Shown here: positions 7,949 to 18,090 of the stretch, in pieces | Layout: each line of letters opens with the position of its first letter | Numbering within the stretch: position 1 is the first letter of the stretch | DNA from: Clostridia bacterium | GTDB taxonomy: Bacteria > Bacillota > Clostridia > Peptostreptococcales > Acidaminobacteraceae | Direction of reading: 5' to 3' | DNA: 64,000 nucleotides | Assembly: GCA_014859095.1 (NCBI GenBank) | Contig: JACUUV010000008.1 | Span: 1-64,000 of the forward strand | The notes under the pieces: generated by a model | What the model was told of the DNA's origin: nothing | Database searches by the model: none | Seen by the model: only the letters and a program-made list of their open reading frames with translations | Position numbers and translations under genes: made by a program

Positions 7949-9697
7949 ATGTCATTCGACGGACTACTCATGCACCAACTTATCAATGAACTTGAATCAA
8001 AATTGGTGGGAGGGCGCATCGATAAAATACATCAGCCTGAAAAAGATGAACTTACCATACAAATCAGAAATCAAAGCACCCATTATAATTTATTTATTTC
8101 AGTTGACGCCTCCATCCCCTATTTCACTTTGACATCACAGAAAAAAGAGAATCCGGGTACACCACCCATGTTCTGCATGCTCTTGAGAAAACATCTCGTT
8201 GGTGGAAAAATCCTCAGTATTTCACAACATGATTTCGAGCGCGTCCTGATCATTGAAATAGAATCCAGAAATGAACTTGGAGATTTCGAGGCCAAGAAGC
8301 TTTATGTGGAAATCATGGGTAAGCATTCCAATATCATTCTCACCAAAGCTGATGATGCAATCGTGGAGAGTATCAAGAGGATCACCCCTGACATGAGCCG
8401 AGTCAGAAGCGTCTTGCCGGGACTTAGGTACGAACTCATTCCGACGACGAAAAAAATGCCTGATGAAAACTGGTTGGGCCTGCTCAAAGACATGAAGGAA
8501 ACGACACTGCTTTATAAAGCCATATATGGTTCACTTCAGGGATTCAGTCCTCTGATTTCCAATTATCTACTGAGAAAAATCGGTGTTCCAAATGATCTGA
8601 CACTAGAAAAAACAGATCCAGACACTTTGATCAGACTGAAAAACGCGGTTGACGCACTGAACGTGCAGGTACTGGCTAGTCAATCCAAAGGCTACGTTTT
8701 CAACGACAAGGATTCCAATCATCGCTACTTTTACTTTTTAGAGGACGCTTATGACGAAATGGAACCTACCAGATACGAGTTTATCAGCGAGGCCATTGAT
8801 GCTTTTTATGCCCAAAGCAACAAAAACCTGAAAATCCATCAAAGAACAGTCGATTTGAAAAAGAATATTGCTCAGCGCATAGAGCGTTCGAGAACAAAAC
8901 TCGGAAAATTGGAACTCGAACTCTATAACGCGGAAAATTCAGATCACTATAAGATTTGTGGCGAGCTGATACTGGCCAATATCCACAATATGGTCAAAGG
9001 CACAAACAGCATCGATGCCATGAATTATTATATGGATCCGCCTGAAACCGTCACCATCGATCTCGACGTCAGACTGGATCCTTCACAAAATGCCCAAAAA
9101 TATTTTAAAAAATATAACAAGGCAAAGATTGCCCTGCGTGAACTCAAAATTCAAATCCATGAGACTTTGAATGAAATAGAGTACCTTGAAAACATTTTGA
9201 CTCACCTGAACAATAGCGAAGACAGTAAAACGATTGACGAAATTCGGGAGGAACTTGCAGAACAAGGCATCATAAAGAACAGAAATATTGTCAAAAGTAA
9301 AAAAAGCAATAAAAAACAGGATTTCAAGCACTTTTATTCCACTGGTGGTTTTGAGATTCTTGTTGGCAAAAGCAACACACAAAACGATCAACTCACCACT
9401 AAAATAGCCTCAAACAAGGACGTTTGGCTTCATACAAAAACCATCCCAGGTTCTCATGTCATAATTAGAACCGAAGGTCAAGAAGTTGATGCGACCTCAC
9501 TTGAGGAGGCAGCATTAATTGCCGCCTATTATTCAAAAGCCCGTGAGTCCAGTAATGTTCCCGTAGATTACACCATGGTCAAACACGTTACAAAACCCAA
9601 CGGTGCCAAGCCTGGTATGGTCATTTATGTTCAGTATAAGACTATTTTCGTCACTCCTGATTACGAAAAAGTGAAAACTTTATCCAGAAAGGAATAA
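7949..9697 (+). CDS. rqcH: ribosome quality control protein RqcH (NFACT family)
   Basis: The bacterial Rqc2/NEMF homologue, which binds split 50S subunits carrying a stalled chain and directs alanine tailing. The 582 residues show the NFACT-N domain (MSFDGLLMHQLINEL, then a segment with GKHSNIIL), a long central coiled coil (about 290-440), and the NFACT-R domain near the C-terminus (DVWLHTKTIPGSHVII and VPVDYTMVKHVTKPNGAKPG). AGGGAGG precedes the ATG. Older annotations call this family fibronectin-binding protein. The window also holds ylmH, an S4 protein linked to the same pathway in B. subtilis. Confidence 0.95.
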   Translation: MSFDGLLMHQLINELESKLVGGRIDKIHQPEKDELTIQIRNQSTHYNLFISVDASIPYFTLTSQKKENPGTPPMFCMLLRKHLVGGKILSISQHDFERVLIIEIESRNELGDFEAKKLYVEIMGKHSNIILTKADDAIVESIKRITPDMSRVRSVLPGLRYELIPTTKKMPDENWLGLLKDMKETTLLYKAIYGSLQGFSPLISNYLLRKIGVPNDLTLEKTDPDTLIRLKNAVDALNVQVLASQSKGYVFNDKDSNHRYFYFLEDAYDEMEPTRYEFISEAIDAFYAQSNKNLKIHQRTVDLKKNIAQRIERSRTKLGKLELELYNAENSDHYKICGELILANIHNMVKGTNSIDAMNYYMDPPETVTIDLDVRLDPSQNAQKYFKKYNKAKIALRELKIQIHETLNEIEYLENILTHLNNSEDSKTIDEIREELAEQGIIKNRNIVKSKKSNKKQDFKHFYSTGGFEILVGKSNTQNDQLTTKIASNKDVWLHTKTIPGSHVIIRTEGQEVDATSLEEAALIAAYYSKARESSNVPVDYTMVKHVTKPNGAKPGMVIYVQYKTIFVTPDYEKVKTLSRKE

Positions 9698-9702
9698 CTT
9701 TC

Positions 9703-10443
9703 ATGCGAAAAGGTTATGGTTTATTCATCATCGCACTTGGAGTCATCGCGATCTTGCTCAACTTATATGGTCCTTTGCAAGAATCCTCGAAGATTCATAT
9801 AGGAATGTTGTATTCAAGTGAAATGGATGACTCGAAAGGCATTGCTTTTTTTGACAATTCATCGGAATTGATTGCAATGGCAAAAGACGGTAGATTCGAT
9901 GCGGTTTTACTCAATGGTTTGGAATACATCAAAAATTATAATCAACTTTTTGAATACACAGCACTTTCTGTTCAACCTGAAGATTATGGCATTGTATATT
10001 TCGAAAAGCCGGAAGATAACGTGCCTAAGATTGCCATTACAGACAGACTTGTCGCAGAGTATTTCATCGAAAAAACAAAATGGTTGAACTATGACATCAT
10101 CCAGTACCATTCCGAGCAAGAAGCCTTCAATGCGTTTTCTGAAGGTATGGTGGACTATGCTGTACTAAGGACGCCGTATTTGAGCCAGAGCCTGACCGCT
10201 GGAGCAAAATTGGTCAAAACGGCCGTTGATGAGAACTTGACTGACCACTTGGTATTGATCCACAAACGATTCAAGAACACATCAGAAAATTGGACCCTTG
10301 ACTCATTCCAAACTTCACTGAACATTCACTCTATGGATATTCCCAATGAAGATGCTTTGATTGAATCCATAAGATGGTTGTATTCAAAAAATTACATCGC
10401 CACCCGCTACTATTATAAGGATTTGGTGGATATCCTAGAATAA
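9703..10443 (+). CDS. membrane-anchored protein resembling a substrate-binding lobe, function unknown
   Basis: 246 residues starting 5 bases after rqcH, so probably co-transcribed with it. Residues about 5-22 form one hydrophobic anchor or uncleaved signal, and the rest is predicted outside the membrane. The pattern of short strands and phrases such as GRFDAVLLNGLEYI and GMVDYAVLRTPYL resembles type 2 periplasmic binding proteins. No permease or ATPase gene is adjacent, and no lipobox cysteine is seen. I do not recognise a specific family. Confidence 0.75.
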   Translation: MRKGYGLFIIALGVIAILLNLYGPLQESSKIHIGMLYSSEMDDSKGIAFFDNSSELIAMAKDGRFDAVLLNGLEYIKNYNQLFEYTALSVQPEDYGIVYFEKPEDNVPKIAITDRLVAEYFIEKTKWLNYDIIQYHSEQEAFNAFSEGMVDYAVLRTPYLSQSLTAGAKLVKTAVDENLTDHLVLIHKRFKNTSENWTLDSFQTSLNIHSMDIPNEDALIESIRWLYSKNYIATRYYYKDLVDILE

Positions 10444-10551
10444 ACAGTTCCACAAAGATCTAACTTTGTTAATATTCTATTCATAATTTTAAGCTATACT
10501 CTTTGTTAAAGGCACTCACATATACTTAAAAATATTCAAGGTTGGTGGAAA

Positions 10552-11154
10552 ATGTCAACAGATAACAGACTTAACGCATTTCAGATTATAGGGCTTTTCT
10601 TGTCCGTCATCGGTTTGATTTTCATAGCTTTTCCTACAATTGTAGGTGTCCTCGCAGTAAGAATTCTTACAATGATTTTCATCCTTATTGGGTTTTATGG
10701 ACTGATATTTGCATTTTTCATTAAAAGTAAATTGACCATTATGACCAGTATTTTGACTCTTTTAGTCGGAGTGTATGCACTCATAAATCCAAACCAGGTC
10801 CTTTTCATGATCGGTATGGCGTGTGTTCTTAGCGCTTTGAATGGAATAATCCTTTATTTGAAAGGCCAAAAAAAACGGGACGAAAAAGCGATTATATCCT
10901 CTGTCACAATTTTGCTGCTAGGTGTTTTTTCCATACTCAATTCAAAGGCGGCTCTTGCCACAGTAGTTTTGATTTTAGGGATCATTATTGTCATCATTGG
11001 TATAATTGTCTTCTTTCTTGGAAAACAGCTTATTTTCAGAAAAGCCAAGCAATATCAGCATTACACTGCCTATGAAGAACATTCGGGCAGCAAAGTTATC
11101 GTGAATATCGATTCGGATGAGGTTGAGGAAATTGAATACAAGGACGTGAATTGA
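10552..11154 (+). CDS. DUF308/HdeD-like membrane protein
   Basis: 200 residues with about six hydrophobic helices in repeated pairs, each pair ending in phrases like GVYALINPNQVLF or GVFSILNSKAALA, the repeat seen in DUF308/HdeD proteins. A charged cytosolic tail (from about residue 165) ends SDEVEEIEYKDVN. The role is unknown; E. coli HdeD relates to acid stress, which need not apply here. It has its own upstream region (10444-10551) with no clear promoter, and a terminator follows. Confidence 0.75.
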   Translation: MSTDNRLNAFQIIGLFLSVIGLIFIAFPTIVGVLAVRILTMIFILIGFYGLIFAFFIKSKLTIMTSILTLLVGVYALINPNQVLFMIGMACVLSALNGIILYLKGQKKRDEKAIISSVTILLLGVFSILNSKAALATVVLILGIIIVIIGIIVFFLGKQLIFRKAKQYQHYTAYEEHSGSKVIVNIDSDEVEEIEYKDVN

Positions 11155-11172
11155 AATATAGTTTTTATTAGG

Positions 11173-11205
11173 CACCGATCAAAATGATCGGTGTTTAGTT
11201 CTTTT
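11173..11205 (+). terminator. terminator after the DUF308-like gene
   Basis: CACCGATC (11173-11180) pairs with GATCGGTG (11186-11193) around AAAAT, followed by a T-rich run. Confidence 0.85.
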
Positions 11206-11314
11206 TGATGAGAAAATTATACGTGTCAAACTTCTGCTAAAGTGTTAAAATAATAAATATAGTTATAAGAATATTCTGTTATCAATACTAGCAGATCTGT
11301 GAGGAGAATCATCT

Positions 11315-12922
11315 ATGAATAAATTATCGGTATCCTTGAGGACATTTTCACTTACACTTTTTTCAACCGCACTCATCATAGCTTTGGTTTTATCAAACCA
11401 ATCCACTTTAGTTGTCATAATCGGTCTGGTACTTGCATTCATTATTGAAAACCTGTATTTGCGCATCTTATTGAAAAAGCAGATTGTGTATGTGGATACC
11501 TACTTCAACAAAATGGGGTCCGGCGATGTAACCGCCAAGCTCGACTCTAGAGTTTGCAGTGATTTTTATAAGCTTGCTGAAACAGTACAAAGCAACAACA
11601 AGAACACAAAGTTGATTGTGGGAAAAATGCTTTCCACATCGGAAAAATTGCTCAACCTCATTGAGATCCTTAAAAAATCAGGCGACGAAATGGCGTCTTC
11701 TTTCGTTCAGGTCTCCCACAACATAAGTGAAATAACAGAAGCACTTGACAATATGGCAAAAGATACCCTTGATATGCAAACCGATGCCTATCAAATGATG
11801 GATGATATGAATGCGGTGACTGATAATGCAACAAAAACAGAATCGCTGTCCTCTGTCATGAAAAGCAATCTTGACACTACCAATTCCAATACAGTAGAAC
11901 TTATCCAAAGGATGAAGAAAAGTTCAAATCAGAATAGCTTGATTTCCGATGACATCAAATCACTTTCAGATGATATGACCAGTATCATGGATATCGTGAA
12001 AATCATAAGTGACATTTCAGACAAAACGAATTTACTTGCGCTCAACGCATCAATAGAAGCAGCCAGAGCCGGCGATGCAGGCCGTGGATTTGCGGTTGTA
12101 GCTGAGGAAGTTCGCAAATTGGCGGAACAATCCAATGATTCTTCCGAAAAAATCAGTCAAATCATACACGCTGTCGTTACTAAAACAGAAAGTATCGCTG
12201 AGAAAATGTTCAAAGAAGTTAAACAATCTGATGATAATGTAGGTTATGCCGACCAATCCAACAATTTTCTGAAAGAAAGCTTTAATTCAGTCAATGCAAC
12301 ACTTGAGATGGTCAGAGAAATCCTGAACCGGGCCAATAAACAAAAGCATACGACTGAAGTTGTTTATGAGTTGATCAAGAACATTTCCAATGAGAGCCAG
12401 GAAGTCACAGCGAATATTGAGGAGACCTCTTCCCTCACAGAAATCCAACTCAACAGTCTAAATGACATCACAGCTTCCATACACCATTTGCATAGTATTT
12501 CAAATCAATTGGCTGACAATGCGGATCAATACAAGAAAGGATTGACAGTTGGCAAAGAGATTTCCGATAAGGTGGACAAATCATTGATTTATCTAAAGCA
12601 AAATGTCAGTCAGATTTCGGACACTCCCATTGAGCGCATCAGTCAAAGCGTATTGAAGAAAATCAAAGAGGGTTCCCCCGATTATGAACTCGTCGCACTG
12701 ATGAATGACAAAGGTATCGCCACCCAATTCTCACAAGATGTTGGTGGCAAGAGTATTGATGTCTCCCATAGACCGTTTTATAAAAAATCGATAATTGGAG
12801 CTGATTATAAATCTGAGCCTTATATATCCTCCATTACGAATGAATATTGCATAACTGTATCCACTCCAGTTAAATCGAACAACAAGATTACAGGTGTGGT
12901 TTCTCTTGATATCACCTTATGA
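11315..12922 (+). CDS. methyl-accepting chemotaxis protein with C-terminal Cache-like domain
   Basis: 535 residues. Two adjoining N-terminal membrane helices (about 10-55) have almost no external loop, so there is no ordinary extracellular sensor. A HAMP-like stretch ([11 protein letters not shown]) follows, then the signalling coiled coil with the conserved tip [20 protein letters not shown] at about residues 240-260. After the signalling domain comes an extra domain of about 85 residues with the marks of a PDC/Cache sensor: [26 protein letters not shown] and GVVSLDI at the very end. Placed here it would be cytosolic. The ligand is unknown. GAGGAG precedes the ATG. Confidence 0.92.
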   Translation: MNKLSVSLRTFSLTLFSTALIIALVLSNQSTLVVIIGLVLAFIIENLYLRILLKKQIVYVDTYFNKMGSGDVTAKLDSRVCSDFYKLAETVQSNNKNTKLIVGKMLSTSEKLLNLIEILKKSGDEMASSFVQVSHNISEITEALDNMAKDTLDMQTDAYQMMDDMNAVTDNATKTESLSSVMKSNLDTTNSNTVELIQRMKKSSNQNSLISDDIKSLSDDMTSIMDIVKIISDISDKTNLLALNASIEAARAGDAGRGFAVVAEEVRKLAEQSNDSSEKISQIIHAVVTKTESIAEKMFKEVKQSDDNVGYADQSNNFLKESFNSVNATLEMVREILNRANKQKHTTEVVYELIKNISNESQEVTANIEETSSLTEIQLNSLNDITASIHHLHSISNQLADNADQYKKGLTVGKEISDKVDKSLIYLKQNVSQISDTPIERISQSVLKKIKEGSPDYELVALMNDKGIATQFSQDVGGKSIDVSHRPFYKKSIIGADYKSEPYISSITNEYCITVSTPVKSNNKITGVVSLDITL

Positions 12923-12930
12923 CCCATGAA

Positions 12931-12981
12931 CGAATAAAATCCCCGATAAGCGCCTACTCAGCTTATCAGGGATTTTATTCG
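12931..12981. terminator. bidirectional terminator between chemoreceptor and pyrR
   Basis: A 21-base arm (12931-12951) pairs with 12961-12981 with a single mismatch around a 9-base loop. The A/T-rich outer stem gives a T tract in both directions, so it can serve both convergent genes. Confidence 0.85.
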
Positions 12982-12994
12982 TATTTATACGCAA

Positions 12995-13540
<546 letters not shown>

Positions 13541-13552
13541 CTACATTTTTTA

Positions 13553-14464
13553 TTATATCGATTTGCATTTCTTGATCAAAATCTCGAAGTATTCAGGCAG
13601 TTCTGAATCTATTACCAACAATTCATTGGTTCTGGGATGTATAAATCCGATTTTTTTAGCATGAAGCGCTTGACCGACGTGCTTGACCCGCTCACTTTTA
13701 ACTCCATATATAGGGTCCCCCAATATCGGATGTCCAATAGATGCCATGTGCACTCTAATCTGATGGGTTCTTCCTGTCTCGAGAATCAATTTCACGAGTG
13801 TGTGGTATTTGTAACGCTCCAAAACTTCATAGTGAGTGACCGCATTTCTACCGGCAAACTGTATTGCCATTTTTTTCCTATCGACACCGTGTCTTGCGAG
13901 CGGCGCATCAATTGTGCCTTTATCTTTTCCCACTCTGCCGTTGACAATCGCGACATATTCTCGGATGGTCGTTTTTTCCTTTAACTGCCTGGCAAGGGAT
14001 TCGTGGGCAATATCATTCTTTGCGATCATCAGCAAACCGGAAGTATCCTTGTCTATTCTATGGACGATACCCGGACGAATCACTCCGTTGATACTGGATA
14101 AACGATCTGATACATTCATTAAAGCGTTTACCAATGTTCCTCTATAATTACCTGGTGCTGGATGCACCACCATGCCCTGTGGCTTGTTGACTATGAGGAG
14201 ATCATCATCTTCATAGACAATATCCAGCGGTATGTCCTCAGCGACGATGTCCGGCATTTCAGGCTCGGGAACAGCTACTTCAAGTACATCGCCAATGCTG
14301 AGCATCATTTTTTTTGAACTGATCACGGTTCCATTGACCTTTACTTTTTCTTCACCGATCAATTTTTGAATATAACTTCTGGAAAGACCATCAAGCGCAT
14401 TTCCGAGATATGAATCTATTCGTACACCGTCCCTATCACAATGTATTACTAAAAGTTCTGACAT
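13553..14464 (-). CDS. rluD: RluD-type 23S rRNA pseudouridine synthase
   Basis: 303 residues: an N-terminal S4 RNA-binding domain (VRIDSYLGNALDGLSRSYIQKLI) and a RluA-family catalytic domain with HRIDKDTSGLLMIAKND, whose Asp is catalytic, and ETGRTHQIRVHM. It is the ylyB-type gene upstream of pyrR. lspA, often upstream in Bacillota, is not here; the neighbouring gene is divergent. Confidence 0.95.
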   Translation of the reverse strand: MSELLVIHCDRDGVRIDSYLGNALDGLSRSYIQKLIGEEKVKVNGTVISSKKMMLSIGDVLEVAVPEPEMPDIVAEDIPLDIVYEDDDLLIVNKPQGMVVHPAPGNYRGTLVNALMNVSDRLSSINGVIRPGIVHRIDKDTSGLLMIAKNDIAHESLARQLKEKTTIREYVAIVNGRVGKDKGTIDAPLARHGVDRKKMAIQFAGRNAVTHYEVLERYKYHTLVKLILETGRTHQIRVHMASIGHPILGDPIYGVKSERVKHVGQALHAKKIGFIHPRTNELLVIDSELPEYFEILIKKCKSI

Positions 14465-14495
14465 CAGTTCTCCTATCTATTTCTGAATTAATTGA

Positions 14496-14525
14496 GTTAT
14501 AACGATTTTATCAAATAATTAACAA
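14496..14525 (-). promoter_or_regulatory. possible promoter of rluD-pyrR
   Basis: TTGTTA (14525-14520) and TATAAC (14501-14496) on the minus strand are 18 bases apart. The match is moderate. Confidence 0.4.
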
Positions 14526-14553
14526 TAAAAAAAGAGTATTTAAAAGTTATTTT

Positions 14554-14562
14554 TGGTATAAT
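14554..14562 (+). promoter_or_regulatory. extended -10 of the threonine/serine exporter genes
   Basis: TGGTATAAT, an extended -10, about 30 bases before the start codon. No good -35 is visible. Confidence 0.45.
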
Positions 14563-14592
14563 TATGGATAGCTTTCAAATAGGAGTAGTGAA

Positions 14593-15369
14593 ATGAATGA
14601 TATAGAACTAAAAAAAATCATAAATATCGCAGTTGAGGCCGGCAAAATCATGCTGACCAACGGCGCAGAGACGTATAGAGTGGAAGAGACAGTAAAACGT
14701 ATGGCGGAATCCAGACTGAATACAGAGGTTAATGTTTTTGTGATTCCAACCGGCATGATTTTCAGCGCCGAACCCGACGGCATACTCATCACCAAATTGT
14801 ACAGAGTCAATCCCAGTGGTATCGATCTCGAAAGCATAGATCGTACAAATGAGTTTGCAAGGCAGTTCAGTTCTACAGACATGTCACTCGACGAAGCGGA
14901 ATCAAAATTATTGGAACTTGTCTCGCCTCCCAATTTTACTAAGTTGACCCGTTTTTTCTTCAGTGGGATGGCAGGAGGTTTTTTTGTATTACTCTTTGGG
15001 GGTACCCTGAGTGAGTTCATTTTATCTTACGTCGCTTCTTCATTTACAATCTTATTATGGGACAATTTGACTTCCAAGAACATGAACTTTTTCATAAAAA
15101 ATATTCTTGGTGGATTTCTCGCATCATTGTTATGTTTCATCGGAATTTCAATAGGCAAATGGATTGGTGTGGAAGCTTCATTCAATATGGTCATAATAGG
15201 ACCTCTGATGACCTTGGTTCCAGGTGTATCGCTCACAAACGGCATTCGGGATTTGATTTCAGGCGAACTTTTGGCTGGTAGTGCCAAGATCATGGAAGCA
15301 CTTTTTATTGCCATAGCACTTGCTTTTGGAGCCGGAATGGTGTTGCAGTTTGTTCTAGCATGGATTTAG
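14593..15369 (+). CDS. threonine/serine exporter, larger subunit (ThrE N-terminal type)
   Basis: 258 residues of the DUF1212/ThrE family. A cytosolic N-terminal part of about 115 residues (GAETYRVEETVKRM, and TGMIFSAEPDG) is followed by five hydrophobic helices. The next gene encodes the matching short membrane half, so the exporter is split as in E. coli yjjP/yjjB. The family exports threonine and serine or, in E. coli, succinate; the real substrate is not shown by the sequence. Confidence 0.88.
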   Translation: MNDIELKKIINIAVEAGKIMLTNGAETYRVEETVKRMAESRLNTEVNVFVIPTGMIFSAEPDGILITKLYRVNPSGIDLESIDRTNEFARQFSSTDMSLDEAESKLLELVSPPNFTKLTRFFFSGMAGGFFVLLFGGTLSEFILSYVASSFTILLWDNLTSKNMNFFIKNILGGFLASLLCFIGISIGKWIGVEASFNMVIIGPLMTLVPGVSLTNGIRDLISGELLAGSAKIMEALFIAIALAFGAGMVLQFVLAWI

Positions 15370-15379
15370 GAGGTCATCA

Positions 15380-15850
15380 GTGAACATTTTTCTTCAAGGT
15401 TTATATTCATTCTTTTGTGTGGTTGGATTTTCCATTATTTTCAATCTGCCAAGAAAACTCATTTTCATAGCAAGCATCAATGGCATGTTTGGATGGATGT
15501 TATATGCATTTCTGCAAAGCAGCGGCACGAGTTTCATCGTGCCAGCCTTTATTGGATCGATTTTCGTTGGGCTTGTAGGTGAGTTCCTCGCTTCTGTTCA
15601 AAAACATCCCGCAACTTTGTTTATCATCCCAGGCATCATTCCCTTTGTTCCTGGATATGGCATTTATTATACCATGTATCATATAGTATCACAGGATTTT
15701 GAAACTGCCATGACCACTGGCGCGGAATCTCTATTCATAGCGATTTCAATTGCTTGCGGAATAGTACTCGCTACATCTCTATTCAGAATCATTAGACCGT
15801 TCACAGAAAAATTTTGTGTCTTCACCCCCAAAAAAAACAACACCATCTGA
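15380..15850 (+). CDS. threonine/serine exporter, smaller subunit (ThrE C-terminal type)
   Basis: 156 residues, four or five membrane helices, with the family phrase IPGIIPFVPGYGIYY. It uses a GTG start at 15380 behind GGAGG, 10 bases after the larger subunit, which shows an operon. The two proteins together correspond to one full-length ThrE. Confidence 0.86.
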   Translation: MNIFLQGLYSFFCVVGFSIIFNLPRKLIFIASINGMFGWMLYAFLQSSGTSFIVPAFIGSIFVGLVGEFLASVQKHPATLFIIPGIIPFVPGYGIYYTMYHIVSQDFETAMTTGAESLFIAISIACGIVLATSLFRIIRPFTEKFCVFTPKKNNTI

Positions 15851-15867
15851 AGGTGTTGCTTTTTTTG
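15838..15867. terminator. bidirectional terminator between exporter and fabG
   Basis: CAACACC (15838-15844) pairs with GGTGTTG (15852-15858), flanked by runs of A on the left and T on the right. The stop codon of the exporter gene lies in the loop. Confidence 0.85.
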
Positions 15868-15870
15868 GTA

Positions 15871-16590
15871 TTACAATCTAAGTCCGCCATTGACAGATAA
15901 ATTATGTCCTGTAATAAATGAAGATTCATCACTTGCCAAAAATAATACCGCATTTGCTATTTCCTGAGGTTCACCCAATCTTCCAAGCATGGTCTTTTGT
16001 CTTATGGGATCTAGAACCTTATCTGGTACGGTTTTCATCATCTCAGTGTTCACATAACCCGGTGCCACAGAATTGACACGCACGGCTTCTCCTTTTCTTG
16101 AGAATTCCTTGGCCCATGTTTTAGCCATGGCAATCACACCTGCCTTTGTTGCAGCGTAATTGGTTTGTCCCACATTTCCATACTCGCCTACCACTGAAGC
16201 TATATTGATGATTGACCCTTGCTTTTGTTCAATCATATGAGGTGCCACCACTTGGGTGATATTAAAAACACCTTTCAGATTGACATCGATTACCAAATCC
16301 CACATATCTTCAGTCATTTTTCCAATCAAGGCGTCTCTGGTTATTCCTGCATTGTTCACCAAAACATCAATGTGTCCGTGTTCGCTTACAATATCATTTG
16401 CAAAGTGTTCAACTTCTGTACGATTTGTGACATCCAATTTGTAGCCTTTGACACCCTCACAATCATAAGTCATATCCGACAAGTCTACAGCGACGACTTT
16501 GGCACCTTCTCTTGCAAACGTTTCACAAACGGACCTGCCAATTCCTTGAGCGCCACCTGTGACAATTGCAACTTTTCCTTGCAGTCTCAT
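15871..16590 (-). CDS. fabG: short-chain dehydrogenase, 3-oxoacyl-ACP reductase type
   Basis: 239 residues with the NAD(P) motif TGGAQGIG, NNAG, and the Ser-Tyr-Lys active site (Ser in IASVVGEYG, then YAATKAG). FabG reduces 3-oxoacyl-ACP in fatty acid synthesis. This copy stands alone, outside any fab cluster, so it could instead be an acetoacetyl-CoA reductase or other SDR. The start is set at 16590 after AGGAGG; the longer open frame includes that site. Confidence 0.8.
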   Translation of the reverse strand: MRLQGKVAIVTGGAQGIGRSVCETFAREGAKVVAVDLSDMTYDCEGVKGYKLDVTNRTEVEHFANDIVSEHGHIDVLVNNAGITRDALIGKMTEDMWDLVIDVNLKGVFNITQVVAPHMIEQKQGSIINIASVVGEYGNVGQTNYAATKAGVIAMAKTWAKEFSRKGEAVRVNSVAPGYVNTEMMKTVPDKVLDPIRQKTMLGRLGEPQEIANAVLFLASDESSFITGHNLSVNGGLRL

Positions 16591-16623
16591 ATTCTTCCTC
16601 CTCAACATATTGAATGACTTTCA

Positions 16624-16651
16624 ATAATAGTATTTGCAAATTTCGTGCCAA
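16624..16651 (-). promoter_or_regulatory. promoter of the fabG-type gene
   Basis: On the minus strand TTGGCA (16651-16646) and TATTAT (16629-16624) have 16 bases between them. Confidence 0.5.
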
Positions 16652-16654
16652 AAA

Positions 16655-16692
16655 ATAAAAGGTACCAAATCCTCGGATTCGGCACCTTTTTC
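16655..16692 (-). terminator. terminator of the pepV-phoH operon
   Basis: A 16-base arm (16657-16672) pairs with 16675-16690 with two mismatches, and T-rich sequence follows in the minus direction. Confidence 0.8.
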
Positions 16693-16710
16693 ATATTCGT
16701 TCAAACAGAT

Positions 16711-18090
16711 TCACATGGTTCCTTCAGCTAGTTCGGCAAGTGGACTGCGTTCAACTCGTTTAAGCGTTATATGACCGGTCAGAGTAGAAGTTTTCATCTT
16801 TTCAACTGTATAAACCAGTCCATTGGATTTTGCATCCACCAATACATTATCAATCTGGTTGTCACTTGGGTCACCAATAAATACAAATTTTGAACCGAAA
16901 CCCGCTCGAGTCAACATGAGTTTAGCGAGGTGTGGTGTGATCTCTTGAGCTTCATCCACAATCACAAGTGCATCGGAAAGCGTTCTTCCTCTCATGTAGG
17001 TAAATGTTTTAGTTTCAATCACACCATACTTGCGATATTGTTCGATAAAGTCATCCACACTGAACTCAGGTTTTTCACTATATACCATATGTCTGCCCTT
17101 ACCTTGTGTCTCTTTGCTTTTTTTCATGATCTTCTTATCGACCAAGTTCTCAATGGCATCATAAAAACTGCCCATCCAAGGCCTCAACTTTTCCTCCTCG
17201 GTTCCAGGAAGAAATCCTATGTCATTTCCCGCGGGAACAACCGGCCTAACAAAAACAATTCTTCTATATTGGCCTTGCTCAATGACTTTCTGAAGAGCAA
17301 CAGCTGTCGCAAGAATTGTTTTTCCTGAGCCTGCTCCACCCGTTATGGACACAAAATGGATATCCGTGTCCATTAAAAGCTCATATGCCATCTTTTGTTC
17401 CCTGTTGATCGGCGTCAAGCCCCATGAGATCTCATTCAAATACTTTAGTGGCACAACCTTTGAACCATCATATCTGGCAATGATTTCATGTGAATCCCTA
17501 TTGGAACTCTTGATGTGCAAAAACTCATTGGGATATAACCCTTCTGAAATTTCAATCGGCAAGATCAGTCCTCCGGCGTATATGCTGTCAATGGACTCGC
17601 TTGGTAAAAGAATCTCCTGATAACCTTTATAAATTTCATCCGCATCGACCTTGTCATTTTGATAATCTTGGATTTCAATGCCAATTGCATCCGCTTTGAT
17701 CGCCATATATAAATCTTTTGTGACAAGTATGGTTTGCATAGGCTCATACATTTCTTTAAGCTTTTTTGTGACCGCCAGAATCCTGGTATCATTTTTAGAG
17801 ATATCCAGACCATCGGGCAAAGTGTTGAAATCCAAGTGGTTCAGTTCAATTCGTATACTCCCGCCGTCCGGTAGCGCTATTCCCTCTGAGAGACTTCCTT
17901 TTTTTCGAATATTGGAAAGTTCTCTGGCGGCACACCTGGCTTGATAGCCCACAATTCCTTCTCGGGATTTCAGACGATCCAGCTCTTCAATGCAAATTAT
18001 CGGTATGATGATTCTATTGTCTTCAAATTTGTAAAAACATGCTGGGTCATGGATCATGACGTTAGTATCAAGCACATAATTCTTAATCAT
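16711..18090 (-). CDS. PIN domain and PhoH-like ATPase protein (PhoH2 type)
   Basis: 459 residues. The N-terminal PIN nuclease domain (YVLDTNVMIHDP, acidic residues retained) is followed by a PhoH ATPase domain with Walker A GGAGSGKT (about residue 245) and Walker B LVIVDEAQE. Family members of this layout, such as mycobacterial PhoH2 and B. subtilis YlaK, are RNA-unwinding RNases. It overlaps the pepV stop by 4 bases, so the two are coupled. Confidence 0.93.
   Translation of the reverse strand: MIKNYVLDTNVMIHDPACFYKFEDNRIIIPIICIEELDRLKSREGIVGYQARCAARELSNIRKKGSLSEGIALPDGGSIRIELNHLDFNTLPDGLDISKNDTRILAVTKKLKEMYEPMQTILVTKDLYMAIKADAIGIEIQDYQNDKVDADEIYKGYQEILLPSESIDSIYAGGLILPIEISEGLYPNEFLHIKSSNRDSHEIIARYDGSKVVPLKYLNEISWGLTPINREQKMAYELLMDTDIHFVSITGGAGSGKTILATAVALQKVIEQGQYRRIVFVRPVVPAGNDIGFLPGTEEEKLRPWMGSFYDAIENLVDKKIMKKSKETQGKGRHMVYSEKPEFSVDDFIEQYRKYGVIETKTFTYMRGRTLSDALVIVDEAQEITPHLAKLMLTRAGFGSKFVFIGDPSDNQIDNVLVDAKSNGLVYTVEKMKTSTLTGHITLKRVERSPLAELAEGTM

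Noticed and set aside
11220-11280. SigD-type flagellar promoter before the chemoreceptor
   Set aside because: A TAAA is present, but the GCCGATAA-like -10 is not recognisable.
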